Assembly: GCF_902859805.1 (NCBI RefSeq)
Contig: NZ_CADIKC010000001.1
Location: forward strand, 496,001 to 560,000
Reading direction: 5' to 3'
From: Paraburkholderia sediminicola
Lineage (GTDB): Bacteria; Pseudomonadota; Gammaproteobacteria; Burkholderiales; Burkholderiaceae
DNA length: 64,000 bases
The notes beneath the pieces are model-generated. The model searched no databases. It had not been told where the DNA came from and worked only from the letters and a program-made list of their open reading frames with translations. The position numbers and the translations under genes are program-made. Below are positions 35,107 to 44,118 of this stretch, piece after piece (position 1 is the stretch's first letter; each line of letters starts with the position of its first letter).

Positions 35107-35699
35107 AGCGCGGCCCCGATCAGCACGCAGTCGAACGGACGGTAATTCCAACCCGGAAGCAAGGGACACGGCAATTCGTCCCGATACAGAACCGGTTGGA
35201 AGCGCTCCCGTCGAAAAGCAGCGCAGCCGTTCGGCGCGCTGCGTTAGCTTTCGCACATAGCCGCCTCACTGCCCACTTTTCATCTTCCCTCAGGTGATTA
35301 GGATGAGAGCACCGTAACGCTAGTGCCTGGTGAACAATGCGCTATCCGCTCAATATGGCCGTCGCCGCCGCTCTTCTTGTCTTTGTTCTTTGCTGCATCG
35401 TCAAACTTGCCTTGAGTTGACACCCTGCCGTCGCATTCACTCCATGCAAAACCCGCTCCGCGGCTGCATGTTTCGCCGTGACATTGCGCGAAATAATTGT
35501 TGAATGGAGTTCGGGAAGTGACTCGCCCATACTTCGTTTCGCTGCCGGTGCGTACGAAAAAAGACGCATGAGATCAAGGGTGCTTTGCGTGAAAACGCGT
35601 GTATGAATGCAACCCCGATGATCACCGATCCCACGGTTGCCCGATCATCGGAAGATGCGTTCGAAGCTAACGGCACCGCGTGCCGACGACAGGATGAAC
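35107..35699. other. Roughly 590-bp gap holding a small-ORF candidate and a hairpin
   Basis: No gene of ordinary size is visible. A GC hairpin at 35218-35242 (GCAGCGC and GCGCTGC arms with an inner GCC/GGC stem) could end transcription of the preceding gene, although its T run is poor. A candidate 27-codon ORF follows at 35337-35420 (separate entry). The remainder shows nothing I can interpret. Confidence 0.4.
35337..35420 (+). CDS. Candidate small single-pass membrane peptide (27 aa)
   Basis: The ATG at 35337 opens MRYPLNMAVAAALLVFVLCC followed by IVKLALS and a stop. A continuous hydrophobic stretch of about 18 residues between a short basic N-terminus and a Lys would make a single transmembrane helix. 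GGTGA lies 4 bases upstream as a weak Shine-Dalgarno. It is too short for standard gene calling and may be chance. Confidence 0.35.
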   Translation: MRYPLNMAVAAALLVFVLCCIVKLALS

Positions 35700-36470
35700 A
35701 TGTTCACTTCAGTGAGTTTCCTCAAAAAGAATGCCGCCCGTTTTGCATGCGTTGCCATGGTTTGCGGCAGCGCGCTCCTGACCGGTTGCGCCGGCGGCAG
35801 CATCAGCAACGCGACCCAGACCAGCGCACAGCCGCAAGTGCGCCCGGACAATATTTATGTCTACACCTTCGACACCAATCCGGATCAGGTGAAACTGGAC
35901 AACGGCGGCATGCTGAAGAAGTTGAAGTCGCAACTCGACGGTTCGTCCGCCGCGGAAAAGCAATCGGCCGATGCGATTGCCGTGCGTGAGCAGGTGGCCA
36001 ACGAAATCGTGCATCAACTGCAATCGATGGGGTTGCGCGCGATTCGCTCGGACATCCCCGCCCCCGCCGACCAGAACGTCCTGCTCGTGCAAGGCAGCTT
36101 CGACACGATCGACCAGGGTAGTCGTCGCCGCCGCGTGCTGATTGGACTCGGCGCGGGCAAGAGCGAGGTGAGCAGCTCCGTGCAGATTCTCTACAAACCG
36201 GCGGGCGGCACCGCGCGCCTCGTGCAAAGTTTCAATGCCACCGGCGACAGCGGCAAAGCACCCGGCGTGGTCGAAACAGCGGGCGTAGGCGCCGCAGCCG
36301 GAAGCATCGCGACTTCGGCTGCCGTAGGCGGCGGTTTGCACGCCGTCACCGAAACCAAGAAGGCCGGTGTTTCGGCAGATGCAAAGCGCCTCGCCGACGC
36401 GGTGGCCAAACAGGTGGCGCAGATCGGTGTAAGCGGAGGCTGGCTCTCGACGGAGCACATCAAGGGATAA
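35700..36470 (+). CDS. DUF4410 domain-containing lipoprotein
   Basis: About 256 residues. After a signal peptide (FACVAMVCGSALLTGC; lipobox LLTGC) the mature part resembles DUF4410 (NIYVYTFDTNPDQVKL, QVANEIVHQLQSMGLRAIRS, VLLVQGSFDTIDQGSRRRRVLIGLG). A Gly/Ala-rich stretch (GVGAAAGSIATSAAVGGG) is glycine-zipper-like. I preferred the ATG at 35700 because AGGA stands 5 bases upstream; one at 35694 is also possible. The function is unknown; it is probably an envelope lipoprotein. It converges on the histidine kinase gene. Confidence 0.82.
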   Translation: MFTSVSFLKKNAARFACVAMVCGSALLTGCAGGSISNATQTSAQPQVRPDNIYVYTFDTNPDQVKLDNGGMLKKLKSQLDGSSAAEKQSADAIAVREQVANEIVHQLQSMGLRAIRSDIPAPADQNVLLVQGSFDTIDQGSRRRRVLIGLGAGKSEVSSSVQILYKPAGGTARLVQSFNATGDSGKAPGVVETAGVGAAAGSIATSAAVGGGLHAVTETKKAGVSADAKRLADAVAKQVAQIGVSGGWLSTEHIKG

Positions 36471-36478
36471 ACCCGGTG

Positions 36479-37846
36479 CTAGGAAAACCACACTGCGAAG
36501 CGCGTGCCTGATATCAAACTACTCACAGTCAGGCGCCATTCGTGAGCCGTAGCGATCTCCTTGCAGATCGCGAGGCCGAGCCCGGCGCCTTCATGCCGGG
36601 CATCCGGCGCACGCCAGAACCGCTTGAAGAGAAACGGTAGATACTCTTGCCTGATGCCCGGTCCTTCATCCTGAACCTGCACCGAGACGGCATCGACAAT
36701 CAGCACGACCGAGCTATGCGCCGGCGACGCATTGATTGCGTTCTCAACGATGTTCTTGAGCAGAATGAACAACGCGCTTCGGTCGGCCCAGATCGACGGT
36801 GACGCGACGACGGTTTCGAGCCGCAGCTTCACCTCCTTGCGGTCGGCCTTGCGCGCCAGATAAGCCACCACGTCCTGCACCACGTCGACAATATTCACCT
36901 CGCCGAAGCTGAAGTTCTGCGACTCGCTGACTTCGGCGAGATGCAACAGTTGCCGAACCTGACGCGCCATCAGATCGATTTCGCGAATCAGCAGGTCTTT
37001 GTCGTCGATCCCGGGCTGCAGTTCGATCTGCCCGCGGATCAAGGTGAGCGGTGTCTGCAATTCGTGCGCGGCTGACGCGAGAAACTGCTGCTGCACAGCG
37101 AAGCCATTTTCGAGTCTGTTGAGTGCTTCGTTGAAAGCGTTGATCAGCGGCTTGATTTCACTCGGAACGCCTTTGATCGAGAGACGCGTAGTGAGGTTGC
37201 GCGGCGTGATACGCGCAGCCGCGCGCGATGCCTCTCTAAGCGGCGTGAGCAACCGATGCACGGTAAACGGGAAAGTCAGACCGAAGATGATCGTGGCAAT
37301 GACAATGATCGTCTTGATGATCGCCGGCATCGGCTTAACCTTGCTGTCTACAAGCGCGTCGACGAAACGCTCAGCCGTTGCGGTCTGGATATAGAAGACC
37401 GCCGGGCCACGCGCAACCCGCATTGTCAAGACTTCGAATGGCCTCGCACCTATCTCCGTACGCTGAACGTTATCGACGAATCCGGATACATCGCCCGCAA
37501 TCCATGGCCCATCCCCCTGGGCGCCTTTCGAAGCGAGTAATACGTTGCCGCGTTCGTCGAGTACCCGATATTTCAGCTCAGTCGGCGCTACCTCGAACAG
37601 CCAGGCCTTCTCCGAGGGAAGCGCCACGGAAACCAGATGGCCGGCACCGTCGAAGCGGAGCCCACTCGCGATCGCCGCAGCACCTTCCATTTCCTCGTGT
37701 TGCCCGAGCATCTGCTGGGGGAAATGATTGAATGCGTAGGTGGCGGCTGCTGCCAGCACGGTCAGGCTGATCGCGAGCGCAACGATGCTGGTCAACCAAA
37801 GCCGTGCGGACAAACTGCGAATCCAGTGATTGAGCATAGTGGGCAA
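36479..37846 (-). CDS. Sensor histidine kinase of the mipA-linked two-component system
   Basis: 455 residues. Two transmembrane segments (about 17-38 and 177-198) enclose a roughly 140-residue periplasmic sensor. A HAMP-like linker (about 200-252) precedes the dimerisation/phosphoacceptor helix with His261 in SAAHELQTPL. ATPase boxes follow: N (LLKNIVENAINAS), G1 (VQDEGPGI) and G2 (HEGAGLGLAICKEIA). It starts 12 bp after the response regulator gene on the same strand. The ligand is unknown. Confidence 0.93.
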   Translation of the reverse strand: MPTMLNHWIRSLSARLWLTSIVALAISLTVLAAAATYAFNHFPQQMLGQHEEMEGAAAIASGLRFDGAGHLVSVALPSEKAWLFEVAPTELKYRVLDERGNVLLASKGAQGDGPWIAGDVSGFVDNVQRTEIGARPFEVLTMRVARGPAVFYIQTATAERFVDALVDSKVKPMPAIIKTIIVIATIIFGLTFPFTVHRLLTPLREASRAAARITPRNLTTRLSIKGVPSEIKPLINAFNEALNRLENGFAVQQQFLASAAHELQTPLTLIRGQIELQPGIDDKDLLIREIDLMARQVRQLLHLAEVSESQNFSFGEVNIVDVVQDVVAYLARKADRKEVKLRLETVVASPSIWADRSALFILLKNIVENAINASPAHSSVVLIVDAVSVQVQDEGPGIRQEYLPFLFKRFWRAPDARHEGAGLGLAICKEIATAHEWRLTVSSLISGTRFAVWFS

Positions 37847-37858
37847 TGGGCCGTTGAT

Positions 37859-38554
37859 TTAGTGCTGCGCGGTGGACCCGGCGGCAACCTGAAGCGCGAA
37901 GCCCGCACCGCGAATATTGGCGAGCCGTGTGGTCGCGCCGAGCGCGGTCAGCTTTTTGCGCAGACGATGCAGCGTGACTTCGAGCGCATTCGGCGTGACG
38001 GCTTCGCCGAGTCCCCACGCGGCATGTTCGAGCGCCGCGTGCCGTACGGTGGCGCCCGCCGCCTTCACGAGGCACAGCGCGATCTGCAACTCGGCAGGCG
38101 CCAGCAGAACGGACTGCGCGCCGCACCGCATGGCGCGCTGCGGCGGATCGACCGTGATGTCGCCGAACGACATCACCAGATCCGTCAGCGCCACTGGCCG
38201 ACGCATCAGCGTACGCACCCGCGCGACCAGCTCACTCATGGCGAAGGGCTTGGTCACGTAGTCGTCCGCGCCGTTTTCCAGCCCGTCGACGCGGTCATGC
38301 AGCGCATCGCGCGCGGTCAGCATGAGCGATGGCGTCATCTGCCCTGCCGCGCGCAACGTCCGTAGAAAAGTCAGGCCGTCGCCATCCGGCAAACCGCGAT
38401 CGATGATGAGCACCGCGTAGTCGGCCCGGCTCACGCCATAATGCGCCTCCGAAATGGTGCCAAACACATCGGTCTCGATGCCCGCAGCGGAAAGCGCCTG
38501 ACGGATCATGCCGGCCAGGCGCTCGTGGTCTTCGATCAGTGCGACACGCGACAT
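37859..38554 (-). CDS. OmpR/PhoB-family response regulator
   Basis: 231 residues: receiver domain with phosphoacceptor Asp52 (IIDRGLPDG), conserved Lys102 (DDYVTKPF), and a C-terminal winged helix (LAPAELQIALCLVKAAGATVRHAALEHAAWG). It lies between the mipA-type gene (10 bp upstream) and its kinase (12 bp downstream). It probably binds the two 11-bp-phased direct repeats upstream of the mipA-type gene. Confidence 0.94.
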   Translation of the reverse strand: MSRVALIEDHERLAGMIRQALSAAGIETDVFGTISEAHYGVSRADYAVLIIDRGLPDGDGLTFLRTLRAAGQMTPSLMLTARDALHDRVDGLENGADDYVTKPFAMSELVARVRTLMRRPVALTDLVMSFGDITVDPPQRAMRCGAQSVLLAPAELQIALCLVKAAGATVRHAALEHAAWGLGEAVTPNALEVTLHRLRKKLTALGATTRLANIRGAGFALQVAAGSTAQH

Positions 38555-38564
38555 GCGGTCGTGC

Positions 38565-39392
38565 TCAGTTGAATTCGTAAAGGTAGCCGACTCTGGCTTG
38601 CGGAATATAGCGCTTACCCACCAACGGGCTTTCCGTGATGCCGCTGCCGAGGTGCATGACGCCGACGTCGAGAATCAGGATCTGATGGCGCGTGAACTTG
38701 TAGTCGACACGCGTTCCGACCGAAATGTCGTAGGCCGCCTTGCCGGCATACTCCGGGCGCCCGGCGCGCGCTTCGGATGAACGCACGCCGTAATAGTAAT
38801 CGACATATTTGCTGCTCAACCAATCCACGCCGGCGTGCGGTTCGAACTCGAATTTGCCGTAGTCGAAGGACTTGCTGAAATCGATAGTGGCTTTCTGCCC
38901 CTTGTTGCCGCCTTCCAGAAAATCGCCCGAGAGCGTGCCGTATGCGGTGTGCCATGCAAGCGCCGGGCCGTACCAGAACGCACCGTTGCGGTTCTGCATG
39001 CCGCTCAGAATCGGCGCATCTGACGCCTTATAGCCGTCGCCGATCGCGTACTGTCCACGCAACGCGAGGCTCACGTTGCTCCACTTGCCGATCTTCAGAT
39101 CGACTGCCGTCCCAAATGCATGCACCCATTTGTCGTCGAACGAAATCAGCGGAATCGGCGTGTATTTCGTGCCGTAGCCTTTGTAGGGTGCCTGCTGGAT
39201 GCCCGCGCCCACGCCCAGGCCCCAATGCGTCACGTTGGTGGAATTGTTCAGTACGGTGAAGCCTGTGTCGTCCGCCGTGGGCGGCTCCGGACTCTGGCCG
39301 TCGGCCCAGGCCGTGCCCGAATACGCGCAGAATGATGCGAACGATGCGATAGCCAGTAACAGCCTGCGCTCACGGCGAAGAGTTTTTTTCAC
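38565..39392 (-). CDS. MipA/OmpV-family outer membrane protein
   Basis: 275 residues with a signal peptide ending near TAWA and a beta-barrel sequence of alternating hydrophobic strands finishing in an aromatic-containing C-terminus (RVGYLYEFN). GVGAGIQQAPYKGYGTKYTPIPLISFDDKW is the MipA/OmpV hallmark (key parts: VGAGIQQAPYKGY and PLISFDDKW). The family includes scaffold-like and antibiotic- or osmo-responsive outer membrane proteins. It is the first gene of a mipA-regulator-kinase operon, a common pairing. Confidence 0.92.
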   Translation of the reverse strand: MKKTLRRERRLLLAIASFASFCAYSGTAWADGQSPEPPTADDTGFTVLNNSTNVTHWGLGVGAGIQQAPYKGYGTKYTPIPLISFDDKWVHAFGTAVDLKIGKWSNVSLALRGQYAIGDGYKASDAPILSGMQNRNGAFWYGPALAWHTAYGTLSGDFLEGGNKGQKATIDFSKSFDYGKFEFEPHAGVDWLSSKYVDYYYGVRSSEARAGRPEYAGKAAYDISVGTRVDYKFTRHQILILDVGVMHLGSGITESPLVGKRYIPQARVGYLYEFN

Positions 39393-39442
39393 GTCGGGTC
39401 CTGAGTTGATGGAGGAGGCGGCATCGACTCTAGAACCACTGG

Positions 39443-39460
39443 ACTTACCCGTTACTTACT
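39443..39460. promoter_or_regulatory. OmpR-type response-regulator box 1
   Basis: ACTTACCCGTTACTTACT holds CTTAC repeated with an 11-bp period (39444-39448 and 39455-39459), the spacing bound by OmpR/PhoB-type dimers. It lies about 50 bp upstream of the mipA-type start. Confidence 0.62.
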
Positions 39461-39547
39461 CGAAGCGGTGGAAACAGGCGTATTGGATTGCAGCAGACGG
39501 GCCAGGGAACGATCGCGGCAGGAGATGCCCCGGAAAAGCTCGCCGAC

Positions 39548-39565
39548 AGTAAGTATCAGGTAAGT
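39548..39565. promoter_or_regulatory. OmpR-type response-regulator box 2 (inverse orientation)
   Basis: AGTAAGTATCAGGTAAGT is the reverse complement of box 1 except for 3 bases (in the 6-base centre). GTAAG recurs at 39549-39553 and 39560-39564. It lies about 50 bp before the small membrane protein gene at 39615, so it may control that gene as well as the mipA operon. Confidence 0.62.
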
Positions 39566-39614
39566 CATACAAGTTCAGCATCGAGGCCGCTATACGATCG
39601 CGGGATCTCACTCG

Positions 39615-39956
39615 ATGAAACTCACCACTACAACCGCCTTGCGTGCAAACGCCGTGCTCCTCTGCCTCTCGACGTGCGTCGCCATCGTACCGAGCCTGAT
39701 CCTTTCAGTGCTGTTCGGCCTGTTGAACGACAACCCGCCCTCGCTACCCTACCACGGGGCCACGATCGCGCTCGCACTGCTCGTCATGCTTTCGTTGCGA
39801 TGGGCTGCACGCCGCGCGTTCGACGCGGCTTTAGCGGCACACCAGGTCAGATTGCTCGACGAGCCCGCCGACCAGGCGTCGATCGACGCGTATTGCGCGC
39901 GTGCGTGGCTCGTCCAGTTGCATGTGGAACTGCAAGGGCGTCACTGCATCGATTGA
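39615..39956 (+). CDS. Small membrane protein of unknown function
   Basis: 113 residues with two likely transmembrane segments (about 12-36 and 47-66), then a soluble Ala-rich tail ending LHVELQGRHCID. I do not recognise it. It is divergent from the mipA-type operon with a regulator box 50 bp upstream, hinting at co-regulation with the envelope-stress-like two-component system. It converges on the GST gene. Confidence 0.65.
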   Translation: MKLTTTTALRANAVLLCLSTCVAIVPSLILSVLFGLLNDNPPSLPYHGATIALALLVMLSLRWAARRAFDAALAAHQVRLLDEPADQASIDAYCARAWLVQLHVELQGRHCID

Positions 39957-39998
39957 TTGATCTGGAACTGCGCTGAGCGAGCAACCGCGTTCAGCCGC

Positions 39999-40610
39999 TT
40001 ACGCGCCGCCCTTCTCCATCGCACGCTGGTACGCGGGCCGCGCCTCAATACGATCGACAAACGCAGTGATATGCGGGAACGCGTCGCGTCCGCAAAACTT
40101 CAGACACGTCTGCGCGACGAACGAGAGCTGGATATCGACGCCCGTCAATTCATCGCCCATCAGATAATCGCGGCCGGCCAGCTCCTGATTCAGAAAACCG
40201 AAGTGATTCTGCAGCTCACTTTCGATTCTCGGTTGCAACGGAGCCGCACCTTCGCCAAGACGGGCCGTGTACAGCTTCAGCATCAGCGGCAGCATGGCGG
40301 AGCCTTCCACATAGTGCAGGAACTGCGCGTAACGATCGTACTCGTCGGTTCCGTATGCGGGGGCCAGGCGGCCGTTGCCATAGCGGCGAATCAGATAGTC
40401 CACGATCGCGCCCGACTCGAAAATCACTTTCTCGCCGTCGCGAATCACGGGGGCCTTGCCCAGCGGATGGATCGCCATCAGTTCCGGTGGCGCAAGACGG
40501 GTCTGCGGATTCCGCTGGTATTGAACGAGCGTGTAGTCGAGACCGAGTTCTTCCAGCAACCAGGTAATGCGGCGCGAACGGGATTCGTTGAGGTGATGGA
40601 CTTCGATCAT
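39999..40610 (-). CDS. Glutathione S-transferase family protein
   Basis: 203 residues from the ATG at 40608-40610 (MIEVHHLNESRSRRITWLLEELG). The N-terminal thioredoxin-like domain has the GSH-contact block GKAPVIRDGEKVIFESGAIVDYLI (key ESGAI), and the C-terminal domain is all-helical. Function is detoxification or reductive conjugation; the precise class is unclear. An open frame further upstream is not supported by sequence character. Confidence 0.92.
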   Translation of the reverse strand: MIEVHHLNESRSRRITWLLEELGLDYTLVQYQRNPQTRLAPPELMAIHPLGKAPVIRDGEKVIFESGAIVDYLIRRYGNGRLAPAYGTDEYDRYAQFLHYVEGSAMLPLMLKLYTARLGEGAAPLQPRIESELQNHFGFLNQELAGRDYLMGDELTGVDIQLSFVAQTCLKFCGRDAFPHITAFVDRIEARPAYQRAMEKGGA

Positions 40611-40773
40611 GGAGTAGTTTGTTGAGCCGGTGAGAGAAAGTGCGGCCACCGCCTGCCCCGAAACCGTTCGGCGATTCACGTGGGCAGGCATTGGAAGGAT
40701 CTTGCGAGCTGGCATCAGCATGACACTGCGCGGCATAAACTGGTGCGTCGATGCAGCAACACGCCTCTGCTCG

Positions 40774-41751
40774 TTAGAACCGCAACAGCACCTTGCCCTT
40801 GCGCGCGCTCTTCGCGCTCATCGCTGCCGCTTGCGCCGCGTTCTCCACATCGAAGACGGCTTCAACCGGCAGCTTAAGCTCGCCGGATGCAGCGAGCCTC
40901 AGCAATTCGCCGATCATTCGCGCTTTATCCGCACCCGAAGTGACCTCGAAAATCTTGCTCGCCCAGAAACCCTTGACCGTCGCCTGCTTGAAGATTGCAT
41001 CGCCGGAGCTGAGGCGCATCGGCTCATTGGACATCGCGCCGAACGACACCAGGGTGCCGTTTTCGCCAAGCAGACCAAAGATGTCACCGCTGGCGTCGCC
41101 ACCCACTGAATCGACACCTGCCAGAATCGGTGCATCGCCGACAATCTCGCGAACCCGTTTCTTCCAGCCGTCGCTTTCAGTCGACACTGCATTGCCGATT
41201 CCAACCTCGGCCAATTCCGCAATGCCCGCCTCGCGCCGGACCAGATTCACCCCATTGATGCCGCGTGCGTTGGCCAGCATCGCCAGCGTCTTACCGACCG
41301 CACCGTTCGCCGTGTTCTGGATGAACCACTGACCGGGTTCGAGGTGCAAATATTCGAGCAACATGACCGCGCTCAACGGCATGGCGATCAGTTGGCAACC
41401 TGTTTCGTCGCTGATCGCATCAGGCAGCGGAACCACCGCTGCCGCCGGCGCCAGAACGTAATCGGCCCAGCCCTCGTAGATGCCGGCCACCACCACGCGC
41501 TGACCGGGCTTCAGATGTTCGACACCTTCGCCGATCGCGTCGATCACGCCGGCAACTTCGGTGCCGCCCACGGCCGGCAGTTTCGGCTTATAACCATACT
41601 GACCGCGAATCGTCCAGAGGTCGTGATTGTGGATCGGCGACAAGGTCGATTTGATGCGCACCTGGCCCGCGCCGGGATTCGGCGTGGGACGTTCCGCAAC
41701 CTGCAGCACCTCGGCGGGATTGCCGAAAGAGGAATAGATAACGCTACGCAA
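40774..41751 (-). CDS. MDR-superfamily zinc-independent quinone/enoyl reductase-like alcohol dehydrogenase
   Basis: 325 residues with a GroES-like N-terminal half (SPIHNHDLWTIRGQYGYKPKLPAVGGTEVAG, key block GGTEVAG) and a Rossmann half (WFIQNTANGAVGKTLAMLANARG). The cysteine/histidine ligands of zinc alcohol dehydrogenases are absent, so an NADPH-dependent quinone or enoyl reductase is more likely. The TetR regulator gene lies 164 bp upstream on the same strand; it may be the regulated target, together with detoxification of electrophiles. Confidence 0.87.
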   Translation of the reverse strand: MRSVIYSSFGNPAEVLQVAERPTPNPGAGQVRIKSTLSPIHNHDLWTIRGQYGYKPKLPAVGGTEVAGVIDAIGEGVEHLKPGQRVVVAGIYEGWADYVLAPAAAVVPLPDAISDETGCQLIAMPLSAVMLLEYLHLEPGQWFIQNTANGAVGKTLAMLANARGINGVNLVRREAGIAELAEVGIGNAVSTESDGWKKRVREIVGDAPILAGVDSVGGDASGDIFGLLGENGTLVSFGAMSNEPMRLSSGDAIFKQATVKGFWASKIFEVTSGADKARMIGELLRLAASGELKLPVEAVFDVENAAQAAAMSAKSARKGKVLLRF

Positions 41752-41915
41752 AGTCGATCTCCTGGAATGTGCAACGATGAGGACTCCGTTCTGCGCGGAG
41801 TGAGGGGTTCTGCGAGTGCTTCTCTGGGTGCTTCTGCAAATGGTTTTCTGTGTGCTTCGGCTGATGTTTCTGTTCGAGGCGCTTCATCAGCATCACGACC
41901 TCGGCCGCAACCATG

Positions 41916-42506
41916 TCATGCCGCTCGCAGGACGCTCTGTGTGACCGCCATGGCTTGCGCCATCGCGCTTCCATCCTGTCGCAGCTTGGTGACGAGCGCC
42001 GCGCCGAGCCACATGTGGTACAGGAGTTCGGCCGCCTCCCGAGCCCGGATCTCCGGCGAAAGCGAACCGTCTGTCTGGCCTTCTTCGATTACGGAAGCAA
42101 GACGCAGCATCAAACGGTCGACGCCGTCGCGCAGCACCACGCGCATTTCATCGGACAGGTCGCCGATTTCCGCGCTCAGCTTCACCACCAGACACTTTTC
42201 GTCGCCGTCCTGATCGAGTTGCTCCTGCTGCCAGGCAGCCCAATAGCTCAGCAGCTTGTCACGGCCGTTGACACCGGGCCGGCCGAACAGCTCGTCGAGG
42301 CGCACCGCGTAGTCGGCAACGTATTGCTGCAGCAACTCGCTGCCGAACGATTCCTTCGAGCCGAAGTAGTGATAGAACGAGCCCTTCGGGATTTCGGCGG
42401 TCGTCAGAATCTCATTCAGCCCGACCGCGACAAAGCCCTTGCGTGCGATCAGCGCGCGCCCGGCATCGAGGATGTGGCGGCGAATGTGGGGATGGCTTGC
42501 TCTCAT
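41916..42506 (-). CDS. TetR/AcrR-family transcriptional regulator
   Basis: 196 residues. The N-terminal helix-turn-helix ILDAGRALIARKGFVAVGLNEILTTAEIPKGSFYHYFGSKESF is canonical (key parts: GLNEILTTAEIPKGSFYHYF). The C-terminal domain resembles the NemR/AcuR/YxaF type; Cys (DEKCLVVKLSAE) is placed as in electrophile-sensing members. It is directly preceded by a perfect operator dyad (42530-42544), implying autorepression and probably repression of the downstream reductase. Confidence 0.93.
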   Translation of the reverse strand: MRASHPHIRRHILDAGRALIARKGFVAVGLNEILTTAEIPKGSFYHYFGSKESFGSELLQQYVADYAVRLDELFGRPGVNGRDKLLSYWAAWQQEQLDQDGDEKCLVVKLSAEIGDLSDEMRVVLRDGVDRLMLRLASVIEEGQTDGSLSPEIRAREAAELLYHMWLGAALVTKLRQDGSAMAQAMAVTQSVLRAA

Positions 42507-42529
42507 AGGAAGCGGATTATGGCCTCAAT

Positions 42530-42544
42530 TAGACCAGTCGTCTA
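42530..42544. promoter_or_regulatory. TetR-type operator upstream of the regulator gene
   Basis: TAGAC-CAGTC-GTCTA is a perfect 5-bp-arm inverted repeat with a 5-base spacer, 24 bases before the start. It resembles known NemR-type boxes. Binding is inferred. Confidence 0.75.
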
Positions 42545-42614
42545 GAGCGCGTATGTGCGACTTGACTGACTGCCCGTGGTCCTGGTTGGGCGCCTATCCA
42601 GCCCACAACGTCGC

Positions 42615-44036
42615 TTAACCCAGCGAGACCGGCAGATAGAGCCGCGCCGCACCACGCTGAATCAGCAATGCGACACTGCCGCGCGCCTGGCGGATCTGCT
42701 CGGCCATTTCTTCGATCGACGTCACCGGCGTCTCGTTGACCGACAGCACGATGTCACCGGCTTTCAAACCCGTGCGTGCCCCCGCCCCGCTCACCTGCTG
42801 GACCAGCAAGCCGTGATCGACGCCGACACTCTGCTGCTCCTGCTGCGTCAGCGGACGCACCGTCACCCCTAAACGCGCGGGCGTCGGCGTCATGACTGGC
42901 GAGCCGTTGCTGTCGAGTTCGCCCACCGTGACCTCGATCAACGCCGCGGTCCGCGAGCGCCATACGAGCAGATCCGCCGTCCGGCCGGGCCGTATTTTTG
43001 CCACGGTTGTCAGCAAGTCCGCCGATTCGCCGATCTCGACACCGTCGACTGCCTGCACCACGTCGCCCGGCCGGAGCCCTGCCTGCGCGGCCGGACCGCC
43101 CGCCTCGACCATGCTGATCAACGCGCCATCCGGCTTCGCGAGCCCGAACGACTGCGCCAGCGACTGGCTGACCTCCTGAACGGCAACCCCTAAACGCCCG
43201 CGGCTGACGTGGCCAGTCTTCAGCAATTGCTCCTTGACGTTGAGCGCGACATCGATCGGAATCGCGAAGGACAGCCCCTGGTAGCTTCCCGTCTTCGAGT
43301 AGATCATCGAGTTGATCGCGATCACTCGCCCGTCGAGGTCGAAGAGCGGGCCACCCGAGTTGCCCGGGTTGATCGGCACATCGGTCTGAATGAACGGAAT
43401 GTACGCCTCGCCCGGCAGCGAACGGGATTTCGCACTGACGATGCCGGCGGTAACCGTGTTCGCAAAGCCGTACGGCGAGCCGATTGCCATCACCCAGTCG
43501 CCTACACTCGTGCGCTCGGGGCGGCCTGTTACCACGACCGGCAAGTTATCGGAATCGATCTTCACGAGCGCTACATCCGATAGCGCGTCGCTGCCGATCA
43601 CCTTGCCCTTGAATTCGCGTTTATCGGTCAGCTTCACGTCGACCGCGGCGGCATCGCCGACCACGTGCCGGTTGGTCAGGATATAACCGTCCGCGCTCAC
43701 GATAAATCCCGACCCCAGGCTCACCTCTTCGCGATTGCCAATCACGCGGCGCGCGAGGAAGGGCGCGAGTGGATTGTCCGGCGCGATACCCGGTGGGAGT
43801 TGCACGCCCATCTGCGTCACTTCGCGCGTCACGCTGATGTTGACCACCGCTGGTCCGTAACGCCGCGCGAGTGCCGCGAAATTGGGCACGGCCAGTTGGG
43901 CCATCACCGGCGCGGCGGCCGTGGGTGTTTCCTGTGCGCCGGCGAGGGCTACGGGCCCGGTGCCGGCCAGCACAAGACCGATGAGCAGCCAGGCCCGCCG
44001 GATCACCCGCTGCACGTTGCGTAAGCTGCGCGTCAT
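42615..44036 (-). CDS. Do/DegQ-like periplasmic serine protease with two PDZ domains
   Basis: 473 residues from the ATG at 44034-44036. A signal peptide (about 1-34) is followed by a trypsin-like protease domain with triad His124 (TNRHVV), Asp154 (SDVALVKI) and Ser227 (PGNSGGP), then PDZ domains around 285-370 and 390-470. It degrades or refolds misfolded periplasmic proteins. It is monocistronic, with no strong Shine-Dalgarno, no sigma-E-type promoter recognised and small unknown genes upstream. Confidence 0.94.
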   Translation of the reverse strand: MTRSLRNVQRVIRRAWLLIGLVLAGTGPVALAGAQETPTAAAPVMAQLAVPNFAALARRYGPAVVNISVTREVTQMGVQLPPGIAPDNPLAPFLARRVIGNREEVSLGSGFIVSADGYILTNRHVVGDAAAVDVKLTDKREFKGKVIGSDALSDVALVKIDSDNLPVVVTGRPERTSVGDWVMAIGSPYGFANTVTAGIVSAKSRSLPGEAYIPFIQTDVPINPGNSGGPLFDLDGRVIAINSMIYSKTGSYQGLSFAIPIDVALNVKEQLLKTGHVSRGRLGVAVQEVSQSLAQSFGLAKPDGALISMVEAGGPAAQAGLRPGDVVQAVDGVEIGESADLLTTVAKIRPGRTADLLVWRSRTAALIEVTVGELDSNGSPVMTPTPARLGVTVRPLTQQEQQSVGVDHGLLVQQVSGAGARTGLKAGDIVLSVNETPVTSIEEMAEQIRQARGSVALLIQRGAARLYLPVSLG

Positions 44037-44118
44037 ATCAAGTCCGACGTTAGTCGATGTTGTGTCAAGCCACTGCGCGCCAAACGCCACTACGCGCGCT
44101 TACCCACGCTCACTGCCA

